Source: F1-60-MAGs149 sp044369995 (GTDB lineage Bacteria; Actinomycetota; Thermoleophilia; Gaiellales; F1-60-MAGs149). From it: 15,119 bases of DNA. A model generated the notes under the pieces. The model saw only the letters and a program-made list of their open reading frames with translations. It searched no databases and was not told the DNA's origin. The stretch covers positions 1 through 15,119 of the forward strand of contig JBILWG010000027.1 in the NCBI GenBank assembly GCA_044369995.1, read 5' to 3'. This document shows, in pieces, positions 1 to 7,424 of the stretch (the stretch's first letter is position 1; each line of letters starts with the position of its first letter). The translations under genes and the position numbers were made by a program.

Positions 1-255
1 CGTGGCAACCGCGGTGGCGACGTTGGTCAGGCCGGCCCCGGTGATCAGGATGCAGACGCCAGGCTTGCCCGTGGCGCGCGTGTAGCCGATCGCCATGTAG
101 CCGGCGCCCTGCTCGTGCCGCGGGGTGACGTGGTTGATGGGCGAGTCCGCGAGGCCGCGGTAGTACTCCAGCGTGTGCACGCCGGGGATCCCGAACGCCG
201 TGTCCACCTCGTACTGCTCGAGCAGGCGGATCGCCGCCTCGCCGCATGTCGCCAT
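1..255 (-). CDS. Thiamine-diphosphate decarboxylase, AruI-like, N-terminal part (runs off window)
   Basis: These are the first 85 residues of a thiamine-diphosphate (ThDP) enzyme of the acetolactate synthase/decarboxylase superfamily; the rest lies beyond base 1. The PYR-domain start is clear: a FGIPGVHT strand-turn at residues 21-28, then RHEQGA at 46-51 with Glu48 as the glutamate that activates ThDP, then GYTRATGKPGV and ITGAGLTN. The GIPGVHTLEYYRGL and HVTPRHEQGAGYMA wording is closest, from memory, to AruI, 5-guanidino-2-oxopentanoate decarboxylase of the arginine transaminase pathway. Acetolactate synthase and other 2-oxoacid decarboxylases remain possible because the substrate-determining C-terminal part is absent. 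The ATG at 255 is preceded at good spacing by GGGAGG. The gene follows the DUF11 protein on the same strand after 57 bases and has its own candidate -10 box. ThDP family is near certain; AruI assignment is moderate. Confidence 0.85.
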   Translation of the reverse strand, partial: MATCGEAAIRLLEQYEVDTAFGIPGVHTLEYYRGLADSPINHVTPRHEQGAGYMAIGYTRATGKPGVCILITGAGLTNVATAVAT

Positions 256-279
256 CGGGTCCTCCCTCGTTACCGTGAA

Positions 280-285
280 ACCGTA
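280..285 (-). promoter_or_regulatory. Candidate -10 box for the AruI-like gene
   Basis: On the minus strand TACGGT (285-280) fits the TAnnnT consensus and lies 24 bases before the ATG at 255, leaving a short leader containing the GGGAGG ribosome binding site. No good -35 is visible. A small inverted repeat, ACCCG/CGGGT with a five-base loop (285-299), sits immediately upstream and could be an operator or a weak terminator for the preceding DUF11 gene. Confidence 0.35.
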
Positions 286-312
286 CCCGCTGGACGGGTC
301 TGTGGTCGCCTG

Positions 313-3300
313 TTAGCCCGTGACGCCACCGGCGCTGCCGCCCTTGGCGACGACGCCGAGCTTGGCGAGCGTCGAGACGTACGCCGCATTGCCGGCCCAC
401 GCAGAGCCACGCGGGCGCACCGGCCCTGGCACCTTCGTACGCGCGGTGTAGCTGAACGTCGCGCTCTTCTTGGCCTTCAATTGATCGCGGGTGAAGCACA
501 CGCGGTTCTTGGCCTTGTCGCGCTTGCCGGCCGACTTGAGGTACGTGAGCGACTTCGGAATCGTGATGCAGAGCTCGACGTCGTTGGCCACGACCTTCGC
601 CGTGTTCGTGACGGTGAAGGAGATGACGACCTTGGACTTCGGCGCACTCGACGACGGCTTGGCCTTGCCGGTGATCTTCAGCTTCGCGATCGAACCCTTC
701 GGCGTCGTCACCCGGACGGTGGCCTCGGCCGTGTTGTTGGCGAGGTTCGGATCCTTCTGCGGGCCCGGCGTGAGCGTTGCCGTATTGACGAACGTCGCGC
801 CAGCCCGGTCCTTGCCGACGGTGGCGACGACCTGGATCTCGTAGCTCGCACCCGGGATGATCTCGCCGGCGTTGCACGTGACCTTCCGCCCCGCAACCGT
901 GCAGCCCTCGAATGCGCTCGAGGTGGCGCTCGCCACTGTGAGGCCCTCCGGGAGGTCATCAACAACGACGGCGCCGGTCGAGCTCGCAGGCCCGGCGTTG
1001 GCGACGCCGATCGTGTAATAGATCGTGCCGCCGGGCGCGACCTTGGCGACGTTGGCGGTCTTGGTGATCGAGAGGTCGGCGATCGGAGCGGCCAGCAGCG
1101 GCGCTCGGTCGGTGTTGTTGGGCGTGATCGGATCGGGCGTATCGGAGGCCACGGTCACCGTCGACGTGCGCTCGGCCTCGGACAGGTTGTCGGCGGCAAT
1201 CACGGTGATCACACGCTCGGCGCTCGCGCCGTTCGTCAGCGTGCCGATGGCACAGGAGACCGACTGGCCGGCGATCGTGCAGCCAGCGGGCGCCTTGGAG
1301 GGCGTTAGGCCGCTCGGAATGCTGATCGCCATGGTGCTGTTCGTTGCCGTCGACGGACCGTTGTTGACGACCGAGAACGTCAGGTCCGTGCTGGCGCCGG
1401 CCGCGACCGTGGCGTCACTCTTCGCCGTCGCCTCGAGGTCTGCCGCGGGGAGGATCGTGACGGTCGCCGTGGCGTTGTTGTCGCTCGGGTCTGGGTCGTC
1501 GGTGTTCGAGAAGACGTTGGCGCGATTGACGCTGACGAGATCGGCTGCGGGTACCGCTGCGAGCGTGGTGGCGGCGATCGTCACGCTTCGGACCTCGGCA
1601 TTGGCCGTCGGGCCGGTCCAGATGCACGTGATCGTCGAGCCAGAACGGCTGCAACTGCCGCCCGCTGACGGCGTGCTCGTGATCGTGGCTGCGGTGTCGA
1701 TCGCAGCCGGCAGACGATCCACGATCTGCACGTTCGTCGCCGACGCGGGACCATTGTTTGTGGCCGTGACCGTGTAGCTGATCGGGGCGGCCAGATCGAC
1801 CGTCGCCGCCGATGCCGTCTTGGTGATTGCAAGGTCGGCGCCCGGACGAATCGTCAGCGTTGCGCTGTCACTGGCCGGAGAGGCAGTCACAGCGGAGGCC
1901 GCGGTGGCGGTATTCGTCACCGTCGTGCCGAGCAGGCTCGCGTCGGGCCGCGCCCTGATGGTGACCGTGGCCGTGGTGTTGGCCGGCAACGACCCAAAGG
2001 CACAGTTGACGGTGGTCTGACTTCCGCTCGGCGCGGTCGTGCACGAGCCCTGTGACGTCGTGACCGAGGCGAAGGCGAGGCCCGCCGGCAGGGTGTCGGT
2101 AAGCGTCGCGTTCGTCGCGGTCGACGGACCACTGTTGCGCACCTGGATCTTGAATCCGGCCAGCGTGCCGAGGCTAATCGTGCCGGTCAGGGCAGCTTTG
2201 TTGACGACGAGCACAGCGCTCGGCGCAGCACCTGCGTCCACGCTGGATGTGTCATTAAGGAGCGCAGGGCTATTCGCATCGGTCGGCTGGCCACCACCGG
2301 AGACGCCACCCGCGTTGAGCACCGCGCCGCCTGGCGTGTAGCTGACGACCACGGTGACCGGCGGGTAGGAGGCGCCCGGCGCCAAGGCGTCAGCGCGCGT
2401 ACAGGGCGAGGCCGAACCCGGGCAGCTCCAGCCGGTGCCGGCCATGGTGTAGCCACCGGTGAAGGCTCCCCCGCGTGTGTCGGTCACGGTGACGGTTCCA
2501 ACGGTCGGCAGCGTGCCGTTGTTGGTGACGGTCAGATCGAAGGTGTACGTGTTTGCAGAGACACTCCGAATCGTCTTGACGATCCCCGGATCCGGATAGA
2601 CGACCGTCGTGTCGGCCTCAGCCACCGTCGAGATCGGCAGGCCGAGATCCGCAGCGACGAAGTCGAGCGTGGCGATATTCGCGATCGTGTCGCCGAGACT
2701 CGCATCAGCATTGATCGTCACTGCGAATGTGACCGTCGCGGACTGTCCCGGCGCCAGCGTGCCGCCGGCTGTTGACGACGCCCCGGCTCCGAGCCGCGCG
2801 ACGATCACGCCCGACTCGTTCGCGACGGTACCGGCGCCGGCGCTGACGCTCGGTGCCGGCGTCGTGATGGTCGTCCCCGCCGGCAGCGGGTCCCTCAACT
2901 GCACGTTCGTCGCGTCCCCGGTGCCGTTGTTGGTCGCGGTGATCGTGTACGTGATGGTCGCGCCCGGCTCCGCGCTCGAGGCTCCGGTCGAGGCCGTCTT
3001 GGTCAGCGTCACGTTCGGCGAGAACAGCTCGGTCGCGAACGTGATCGCCTGCGGCGCGTACGTGTCGCCGTTGGTCTTGGCGCGGAACATCGCCGTCGTC
3101 GCACCGTTGGGGAGAACACCGTCAACCTGGAACAGGCTCGAGTCGTAGCCGAGCTGGTTCACCCAGTTCGGCGTCTTCGTCGTCACGTGGGCGCCACGGT
3201 TGGCGATGGTCGAGTTCTCCGTGTTGTTGGCCGGATGCACCGCGTCGGTGAGCAGTTGATCGTTGAGCGTGAGGTAGTCGCCCGTCGCGCCCCAGTCACC

Positions 3301-4101
3301 CTCGGCGGCAACGACGCCAATCGTCGTCTTGACCGTGCCGGTCGTCGGCGTCTTGAAGCCCGACAGCGGGATGTCGACGAAGGCGGAGGAACTGACAATC
3401 GTGAGTCCGTCGAAGACCGTGAGGTTGCGCAGCGGCTCGGTGGGATCCGAGTACGCGACGACGAGCGACCAACCGCCGAACGAATTCCCACCCGTGCCCG
3501 TCTGGACGTTGGCGACGGTGTACTCACCAGCGCCGGCGGCGTTGACGAGACTCGTGACGTCGGCAAAGGCGGTGTAGCCCGACCCTTCGGCGATCGGCCC
3601 GGTATCAACCGTCGACGCCGTCACCGTCGTGTACCCCGCCGTGCCGGGGCCGGCCAGCTTGACCGTGCCAATCGCATTCGCATCGGGCGGTGCGAGCGGC
3701 GTGCCCTTGTAGCCATTGGCCCCGGTGACCACGGCGGCCTTCTTCTGCAGGCCGGTCCAGTAGAGGCCGGCGAAGAGCACACGTCCGGTACTGGGAAGCA
3801 GGAGCTGCGCCGTCGAGGAATCGAACGTGGACGCGTCCGCGTCGACGTCGAGCCAGCCCATGTCGAGCGTGTTGTTGTTGCGCGCGTTGGTGCCGGCGCG
3901 TGCACCCGTGCAGCCAGAGTTGAGCAGCGGATCGACCGTGGTGGTCGGACACTGCATGATCGTGTTGGCCGCGAAGATGATCTGGCCGTTGACGTTGTTC
4001 GAGTAGCGCAGGGCGAAGTTGCGCTCGGCGGCCGTCGCCAGCGCAGGCAGCAGCAGACAGGCGAACAGCGCCAGCAGGATGATGCGGAAGGGACGACTCA
4101 T
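313..4101 (-). CDS. Large secreted DUF11-repeat surface protein
   Basis: The product is 1262 residues. A signal peptide (basic MSRPFR, then a Leu/Ala-rich core, probable cleavage near ATA|A at 24-25) shows export. Residues 25-360 form an N-terminal beta-rich domain with a likely disulfide (Cys51/Cys64) and blocks such as FAGLYWTG and TGTGGNSFGGWSLVVAY, often seen ahead of DUF11 repeats. From there about seven immunoglobulin-like DUF11 repeats start near residues 361, 503, 626, 755, 887, 1008 and 1136; several open with ADLxITKTA and carry TNNGPASATN-type cores and DxLPxG. The last repeat (1136-1262) is Lys-rich and diverged. There is no LPXTG motif or C-terminal membrane segment, so anchoring is not explained. 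DUF11 proteins are generally extracellular structural or adhesive proteins. I placed the start at 4101 because the signal peptide begins there; the open frame continues to 5121 only as a shadow over the neighbouring gene. No clear ribosome binding site precedes it. Confidence 0.88.
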   Translation of the reverse strand: MSRPFRIILLALFACLLLPALATAAERNFALRYSNNVNGQIIFAANTIMQCPTTTVDPLLNSGCTGARAGTNARNNNTLDMGWLDVDADASTFDSSTAQLLLPSTGRVLFAGLYWTGLQKKAAVVTGANGYKGTPLAPPDANAIGTVKLAGPGTAGYTTVTASTVDTGPIAEGSGYTAFADVTSLVNAAGAGEYTVANVQTGTGGNSFGGWSLVVAYSDPTEPLRNLTVFDGLTIVSSSAFVDIPLSGFKTPTTGTVKTTIGVVAAEGDWGATGDYLTLNDQLLTDAVHPANNTENSTIANRGAHVTTKTPNWVNQLGYDSSLFQVDGVLPNGATTAMFRAKTNGDTYAPQAITFATELFSPNVTLTKTASTGASSAEPGATITYTITATNNGTGDATNVQLRDPLPAGTTITTPAPSVSAGAGTVANESGVIVARLGAGASSTAGGTLAPGQSATVTFAVTINADASLGDTIANIATLDFVAADLGLPISTVAEADTTVVYPDPGIVKTIRSVSANTYTFDLTVTNNGTLPTVGTVTVTDTRGGAFTGGYTMAGTGWSCPGSASPCTRADALAPGASYPPVTVVVSYTPGGAVLNAGGVSGGGQPTDANSPALLNDTSSVDAGAAPSAVLVVNKAALTGTISLGTLAGFKIQVRNSGPSTATNATLTDTLPAGLAFASVTTSQGSCTTAPSGSQTTVNCAFGSLPANTTATVTIRARPDASLLGTTVTNTATAASAVTASPASDSATLTIRPGADLAITKTASAATVDLAAPISYTVTATNNGPASATNVQIVDRLPAAIDTAATITSTPSAGGSCSRSGSTITCIWTGPTANAEVRSVTIAATTLAAVPAADLVSVNRANVFSNTDDPDPSDNNATATVTILPAADLEATAKSDATVAAGASTDLTFSVVNNGPSTATNSTMAISIPSGLTPSKAPAGCTIAGQSVSCAIGTLTNGASAERVITVIAADNLSEAERTSTVTVASDTPDPITPNNTDRAPLLAAPIADLSITKTANVAKVAPGGTIYYTIGVANAGPASSTGAVVVDDLPEGLTVASATSSAFEGCTVAGRKVTCNAGEIIPGASYEIQVVATVGKDRAGATFVNTATLTPGPQKDPNLANNTAEATVRVTTPKGSIAKLKITGKAKPSSSAPKSKVVISFTVTNTAKVVANDVELCITIPKSLTYLKSAGKRDKAKNRVCFTRDQLKAKKSATFSYTARTKVPGPVRPRGSAWAGNAAYVSTLAKLGVVAKGGSAGGVTG

Positions 4102-4140
4102 GCGCGTGCGGGCACTGGTGGCACCAAGCGACCATTGGTC

Positions 4141-4146
4141 ATCGTA
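4141..4146 (-). promoter_or_regulatory. Candidate -10 box for the DUF11 gene
   Basis: Minus-strand TACGAT (4146-4141) fits TAnnnT and would give a leader of about 33 bases before the ATG at 4101. The -35 region is weak. A 14-codon open frame (ATG at 4142, TGA at 4100-4098) ends by overlapping the DUF11 start in an ATGA arrangement. The 126-base gap 4102-4227 is shared with the divergent luciferase-like gene. Confidence 0.3.
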
Positions 4147-4215
4147 CGCCCCAATCCTCACGCCCTGAACGACCCGATACAGGTGTAGCGGCACGGTGCG
4201 CCTCGGCCGCGCGGG

Positions 4216-4221
4216 TAGGCT
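4216..4221 (+). promoter_or_regulatory. -10 box giving a leaderless start for the luciferase-like gene
   Basis: TAGGCT ends six bases before the ATG at 4228. Transcription normally starts about seven bases past the -10 box, which puts the first transcribed base on or next to the A of the start codon. There is no Shine-Dalgarno sequence, as expected for a leaderless mRNA. No convincing -35 was found. Confidence 0.5.
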
Positions 4222-4227
4222 GCCGTC

Positions 4228-5091
4228 ATGCGTATCGGCGTCACGCTTCCCCAGACCGAGATCGGCGGCGACGTCGCCGACCTGCGCACCTACGTCAAGG
4301 GCGTCGAGGAGCTCGGCTACGGCCATCTCGTGGCCTACGACCATGTGCTCGGCGCGGACACGACGGTGCACGAGAACTGGGAGGGGCCGTACACGATCGA
4401 CTCGACCTTCCACGAGCCACTCGTGCTGTTCGGCTTCCTCGCCGGCATCACGACGCTCGAGCTCGCACCCGCGATCATCATCATGCCCCAGCGTCAGACG
4501 GCCCTGGTCGCGAAGCAGGCCGCCGAGCTCGACCTCCTCACGGAGGGGCGCTTCCGCTTCGGCGTCGGGCTCGGCTGGAACCACGTGGAGTACGAGGCGC
4601 TCGGCGAGGACTTCACCACGCGCGGGCGTCGTCTCGACGAGCAGGTTGCACTGCTGCGCCGGTACTGGACCGAGCGCTCCGTCACCTTCGCGGGCGAGTT
4701 CGATCGCGTGACGGGCGCCGGCATCGCACCCATGCCGTTGCAGCGGCCGATCCCGATCTGGTTCGGCGGTGGTTCCAAGCCCGCCTTCCGTCGCATGGGC
4801 CGCCTCGCCGACGGCTGGTTCCCGATGATGACGCCGGGCCCTCAGCTCGATGAGGCGATGGCGACGATCAGCGCCTCGGCCGAGGCCGCCGGTCGTGATC
4901 CGCAGACGATCGGCATGGAGGGGCGCATCACGTGGACTGGCGACCTCGATCAGGTCAAGCGCGAAGCCGAGCAATGGCGCGCCCGCAACGCGACGCACGT
5001 CTCGATCAACACGATGGGGTCGCAGCTCGGCCCCATCGCCGCGCACGTGGATGTGCTCGCAACCGTGGCCAGCGCGCTTGCGTTGCGATAG
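4228..5091 (+). CDS. LLM-class F420-dependent oxidoreductase
   Basis: A 287-residue protein of the bacterial luciferase-like monooxygenase superfamily, which uses F420 or flavin in a TIM barrel. It begins MRIGVTLPQTE, the usual first strand, followed by LGYGHLVAYDHVLG (30-43). The middle holds the typical ELDLLTEGRFRFGVGLGWN (about 100-118), EYEALGEDFTTRGRRLDEQ (120-138) and IPIWFGGGSKPAFRRMGRLADGWFP (176-200) blocks. Length and motifs match the soluble cytoplasmic F420-dependent subgroup (TIGR03619-type). The substrate cannot be read from the sequence; such enzymes oxidise or reduce alcohols, imines and many other compounds. It stands alone: divergent from the DUF11 gene, with 95 bases and a separate promoter before the M20 gene. 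Family assignment is secure; F420 rather than FMN is inferred from the subgroup. Confidence 0.9.
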   Translation: MRIGVTLPQTEIGGDVADLRTYVKGVEELGYGHLVAYDHVLGADTTVHENWEGPYTIDSTFHEPLVLFGFLAGITTLELAPAIIIMPQRQTALVAKQAAELDLLTEGRFRFGVGLGWNHVEYEALGEDFTTRGRRLDEQVALLRRYWTERSVTFAGEFDRVTGAGIAPMPLQRPIPIWFGGGSKPAFRRMGRLADGWFPMMTPGPQLDEAMATISASAEAAGRDPQTIGMEGRITWTGDLDQVKREAEQWRARNATHVSINTMGSQLGPIAAHVDVLATVASALALR

Positions 5092-5102
5092 GCGGGGGAG
5101 CC

Positions 5103-5123
5103 GCGTGCACTGAGCGCGCACGC
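5103..5123 (+). terminator. Hairpin after the luciferase-like gene
   Basis: GCGTGC (5103-5108) and GCACGC (5118-5123) form a six-base-pair stem with a nine-base loop, 11 bases after the stop at 5091 and before the next promoter. There is no T tract, so terminator function is only a suggestion from position. Confidence 0.3.
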
Positions 5124-5135
5124 CATAAGAGCCAG

Positions 5136-5164
5136 TCGACAGCCCTTCCGGCGTCGCCTAGGCT
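5136..5164 (+). promoter_or_regulatory. Sigma70-type promoter of the M20 gene
   Basis: TCGACA (5136-5141, five of six matches to TTGACA) and TAGGCT (5159-5164) are separated by exactly 17 bases. This is the best promoter in the window. The predicted start near 5171 leaves a leader of about 16 bases containing AGAGGAG, a good ribosome binding site for the ATG at 5187. Confidence 0.6.
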
Positions 5165-5186
5165 GGCGGTAGAGGAGACCTGAGAG

Positions 5187-6521
5187 ATGCCAATTGATCC
5201 TGCCCTCGAGGACCGCGTCCTCGCAGCCGTCGACGAACTCGCGCCGGAGCTGATCGCTGCCGTGCAGCGCGCCGTGCAGATCGCGAGCGTCGAGCCGAAA
5301 TACCCCGGACAGTCATACGACGACCTCGTGGGTCGTGAGAGCGAGGTCGCGCAGCTCGTCTCCGCCGTCCAGGCAGAGTCCGGTGCTGAAGCAGAGCTGT
5401 TCGCGATCGAACCGGGCCGTGACAACGCCGTCGCGCGATTGCGCGGCACGGGTGGTGGGCGCTCGCTCGTGTTCAACGGCCACATCGATGTCGTGCCACC
5501 CGGCAATCTGGACGCATGGACCACGGGTGACCCGTTCGCCGGCGATCATCGTGACGGCCGGATTTGGGGGCGTGGCTCGAGCGACATGAAGGCGGGCGTG
5601 CTCGCCCAGGCGTATGCAGCAGTGGCACTGCAGCGCGCAGGCATCCGCCTGCAGGGGGATCTCTGCCTCGCTGCCGTGGTCGGCGAAGAGGTCGGGGATC
5701 ACCAGTCGGGCACGACCGCCACGATCGAGCGCGGCTACATCGGCGACGTCGTGGTGATTGCCGAGCCGACCGCACCACCGACCCCGCTGTCGATCGTGCC
5801 CGTGACACCCGGCCTGCTCTGGTTCTCACTCGATGTCATCGGCAAGGCTGCGCACTCGGGGTTTCGCGGCGAGACCGTGCACCCGACCATCTACGGCTCC
5901 GACCTCGGGGTCAATGCCATCGACAAGGGCTTCATCATCTACCAGGCGCTCAACGCACTCGAACTCGACTGGGCGCAAACGAAGCGGCACCCGCTCTTCC
6001 CCAACGGCAAGTTTGGGCTGCTGCCCGGCGTCATCCACGGCTCGCCCTACGGCATCGACGTGCCCTTCAGCCTTGCTGAGACGCTGACGATCGAGTACTG
6101 CGTGATGTTCCACCCCGGAGATGACTGTGCGACGACGAAGGCGGAGATCGAGCGCTGTATCGAGCGCGCGACGGAGACCGATCCGTGGCTGCGAGAGCAT
6201 CCTCCAGTCGTGACGTGGAAGCTGGAATGGGAGCCGTACGTCCTGGCGCCGGATCACCCGGTCCTGCCCCTGCTCGAGCGCGCACACGAGCGAGCGGTCC
6301 GCGGAACATCGCTCGAGGGACCCGCCACCCATCATGGCTTTGCGGGCGTTTGCGATGCCACCTGGTACGAGCAGCAGGGCATTCCGAGTGTCGTCTACGG
6401 CCCCGGCGACCTGCGCCTTGCCCATGCTGCCAACGAGTCCGTCTCGGTCGAGGAGACGATCGCCGCCTGCAAGGCCTTCGCGCTGCTGGCGATGGACTGG
6501 TGCGGTGTCCACGAGGGCTGA
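5187..6521 (+). CDS. M20-family metallo-deacylase (ArgE/DapE-like)
   Basis: A 444-residue cytoplasmic zinc-dependent hydrolase of the M20 family (acetylornithine deacetylase, succinyl-diaminopimelate desuccinylase, aminoacylase relatives), which cleaves an amide bond on an N-acyl amino acid or similar. The full metal set is visible: GHID with His99 and Asp101, bridging Asp133 in GRGSSDMK, catalytic Glu167 followed by Glu168 in VGEEVG, Glu193 in IAEPT, and His413 in LRLAHAANE near the C terminus. His223 in GKAAHSG marks the dimerisation lid domain (about 210-330). A strong promoter and AGAGGAG support the ATG at 5187. It is followed after 45 bases by the C39-like/GS-like pair on the same strand, which suggests a common substrate class, though that pair has its own promoter. 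The exact substrate is unknown; ArgE and DapE proper cannot be told apart from side-activity relatives here. Confidence 0.92.
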   Translation: MPIDPALEDRVLAAVDELAPELIAAVQRAVQIASVEPKYPGQSYDDLVGRESEVAQLVSAVQAESGAEAELFAIEPGRDNAVARLRGTGGGRSLVFNGHIDVVPPGNLDAWTTGDPFAGDHRDGRIWGRGSSDMKAGVLAQAYAAVALQRAGIRLQGDLCLAAVVGEEVGDHQSGTTATIERGYIGDVVVIAEPTAPPTPLSIVPVTPGLLWFSLDVIGKAAHSGFRGETVHPTIYGSDLGVNAIDKGFIIYQALNALELDWAQTKRHPLFPNGKFGLLPGVIHGSPYGIDVPFSLAETLTIEYCVMFHPGDDCATTKAEIERCIERATETDPWLREHPPVVTWKLEWEPYVLAPDHPVLPLLERAHERAVRGTSLEGPATHHGFAGVCDATWYEQQGIPSVVYGPGDLRLAHAANESVSVEETIAACKAFALLAMDWCGVHEG

Positions 6522-6524
6522 GAG

Positions 6525-6540
6525 CCGCGCTCCAGCGCGG
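6525..6540 (+). repeat. Short inverted repeat just after the M20 stop
   Basis: CCGCGC (6525-6530) and GCGCGG (6535-6540) form a perfect six-base-pair stem with a TCCA loop, three bases after the M20 stop. It covers the place where the -35 of the next gene should be, so it could be a weak terminator or a protein-binding operator. No T tract follows. Confidence 0.35.
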
Positions 6541-6554
6541 TACCGGGTCCCCGA

Positions 6555-6560
6555 TAGAAT
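6555..6560 (+). promoter_or_regulatory. -10 box giving a leaderless start for the C39-like gene
   Basis: TAGAAT, close to the TATAAT consensus, ends six bases before the ATG at 6567, the same geometry as at 4216. No ribosome binding site is present between them. The CCGCGC/GCGCGG inverted repeat lies immediately upstream instead of a -35 hexamer. Confidence 0.55.
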
Positions 6561-6566
6561 GCCGGC

Positions 6567-7424
6567 ATGAGCGTCTCCGCCCTGCCGCCAAGCCTGACCA
6601 CACGGCTATCGCTGTTCCCCGGCGGTGAGCGCCTGCTCTCGGAGCACGCGGCGGAGTTACCGCAGAAGAACGATCTGTGTGGTGCCTTCTGGGGCACACT
6701 CGCATTGCGCACGGTGGGCTATGCAGCCACACCAACCGGCGGGGTGCTCGATCAGGATGCAGTGGCCGTTGAGGCCGGGTCGACGCTACCGCTCGTGTCG
6801 CACACAGAGGAGCTGCCCGCGGGTGAGCAGGGCCGAGACGACTACCGCCTCGAGTTCCCGAAGCTCGCCGATGGGCATCTCTCGGGCACAGCCGTCTCCG
6901 GAGTCATCCGCGCTGTTGACGTGCTCTCGGATGGCGGTCTCGCCGCGATCCCGATCTCAGGCCCGTTCGAGACCGATGATGTCCGCGCCGTGTTTCGCTG
7001 CGTTCGCGCTGCCGCAACACCGGGCGTCATCACCCTCAACGTCGGTACGCGCTACCTGTGGGGAGCGAACCCCGACGAGGAGCGGCTGACCACCTACTTG
7101 GAGACGGGTGACTCCACAGGCGGCCCGGCGCCGGACTGGGACGTCGGCCATTTCGTCGGCGCAGTTGGCTCCATCGAAGGCGCAGCGGGCGAGCTCGTTC
7201 TGATCGCCGACACGTACCCCTCGCTCGGCCCGTCGGGGCTTCACCTCCAGCCAATCGAGTGCGTGGCAGCCGCACTCCGTCGGCCCGACATCCTCGGCGC
7301 CGGCGGCGTGGTGGTGTTCCTGCCACCTGCTGCTGCCGCCGAGGTGCGCGAGGCGCTGACCGCCGCCGGCCTGACGCTCGGTCTCTGGGACAACGGAAGC
7401 CCCGATGGCGCCAATGGAGGCTGA
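6567..7424 (+). CDS. Uncharacterised protein with a C39/papain-like Q-C-H-D pattern
   Basis: A 285-residue protein without signal peptide or membrane segment. I do not recognise a characterised homologue; it may be one of the actinobacterial DUF families (DUF6885-like, from memory). Three regions line up in order with cysteine peptidases of the C39/papain fold: LPQKNDLCGAFWG with Gln33 (oxyanion hole) and Cys38 at a helix start, DWDVGHFVGAVG with His195 before a hydrophobic strand, and LVLIADTYPS with Asp215. The middle (about 60-150) looks like an inserted domain or helical region. Such a fold may act as a peptidase, amidase or acyl/amide transferase. Its last 20 bases overlap the GS-like gene, so the two are almost certainly translated from one mRNA and probably act on the same compound. 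The start is fixed by the leaderless -10 box. The peptidase-like reading is inference. Confidence 0.85.
   Translation: MSVSALPPSLTTRLSLFPGGERLLSEHAAELPQKNDLCGAFWGTLALRTVGYAATPTGGVLDQDAVAVEAGSTLPLVSHTEELPAGEQGRDDYRLEFPKLADGHLSGTAVSGVIRAVDVLSDGGLAAIPISGPFETDDVRAVFRCVRAAATPGVITLNVGTRYLWGANPDEERLTTYLETGDSTGGPAPDWDVGHFVGAVGSIEGAAGELVLIADTYPSLGPSGLHLQPIECVAAALRRPDILGAGGVVVFLPPAAAAEVREALTAAGLTLGLWDNGSPDGANGG

Noticed and set aside
3187..4188. 333-codon plus-strand frame opposite the DUF11 N-terminal domain
   Set aside because: Arg/Val-rich shadow with no domain resemblance; the minus strand has a coherent exported protein.
4102..5121. Minus-strand open frame extending the DUF11 gene by 340 codons
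   Set aside because: It lies over the luciferase-like gene, has Arg/Asp/Glu-rich low-complexity content typical of a GC-rich shadow, and the signal peptide begins at 4101.
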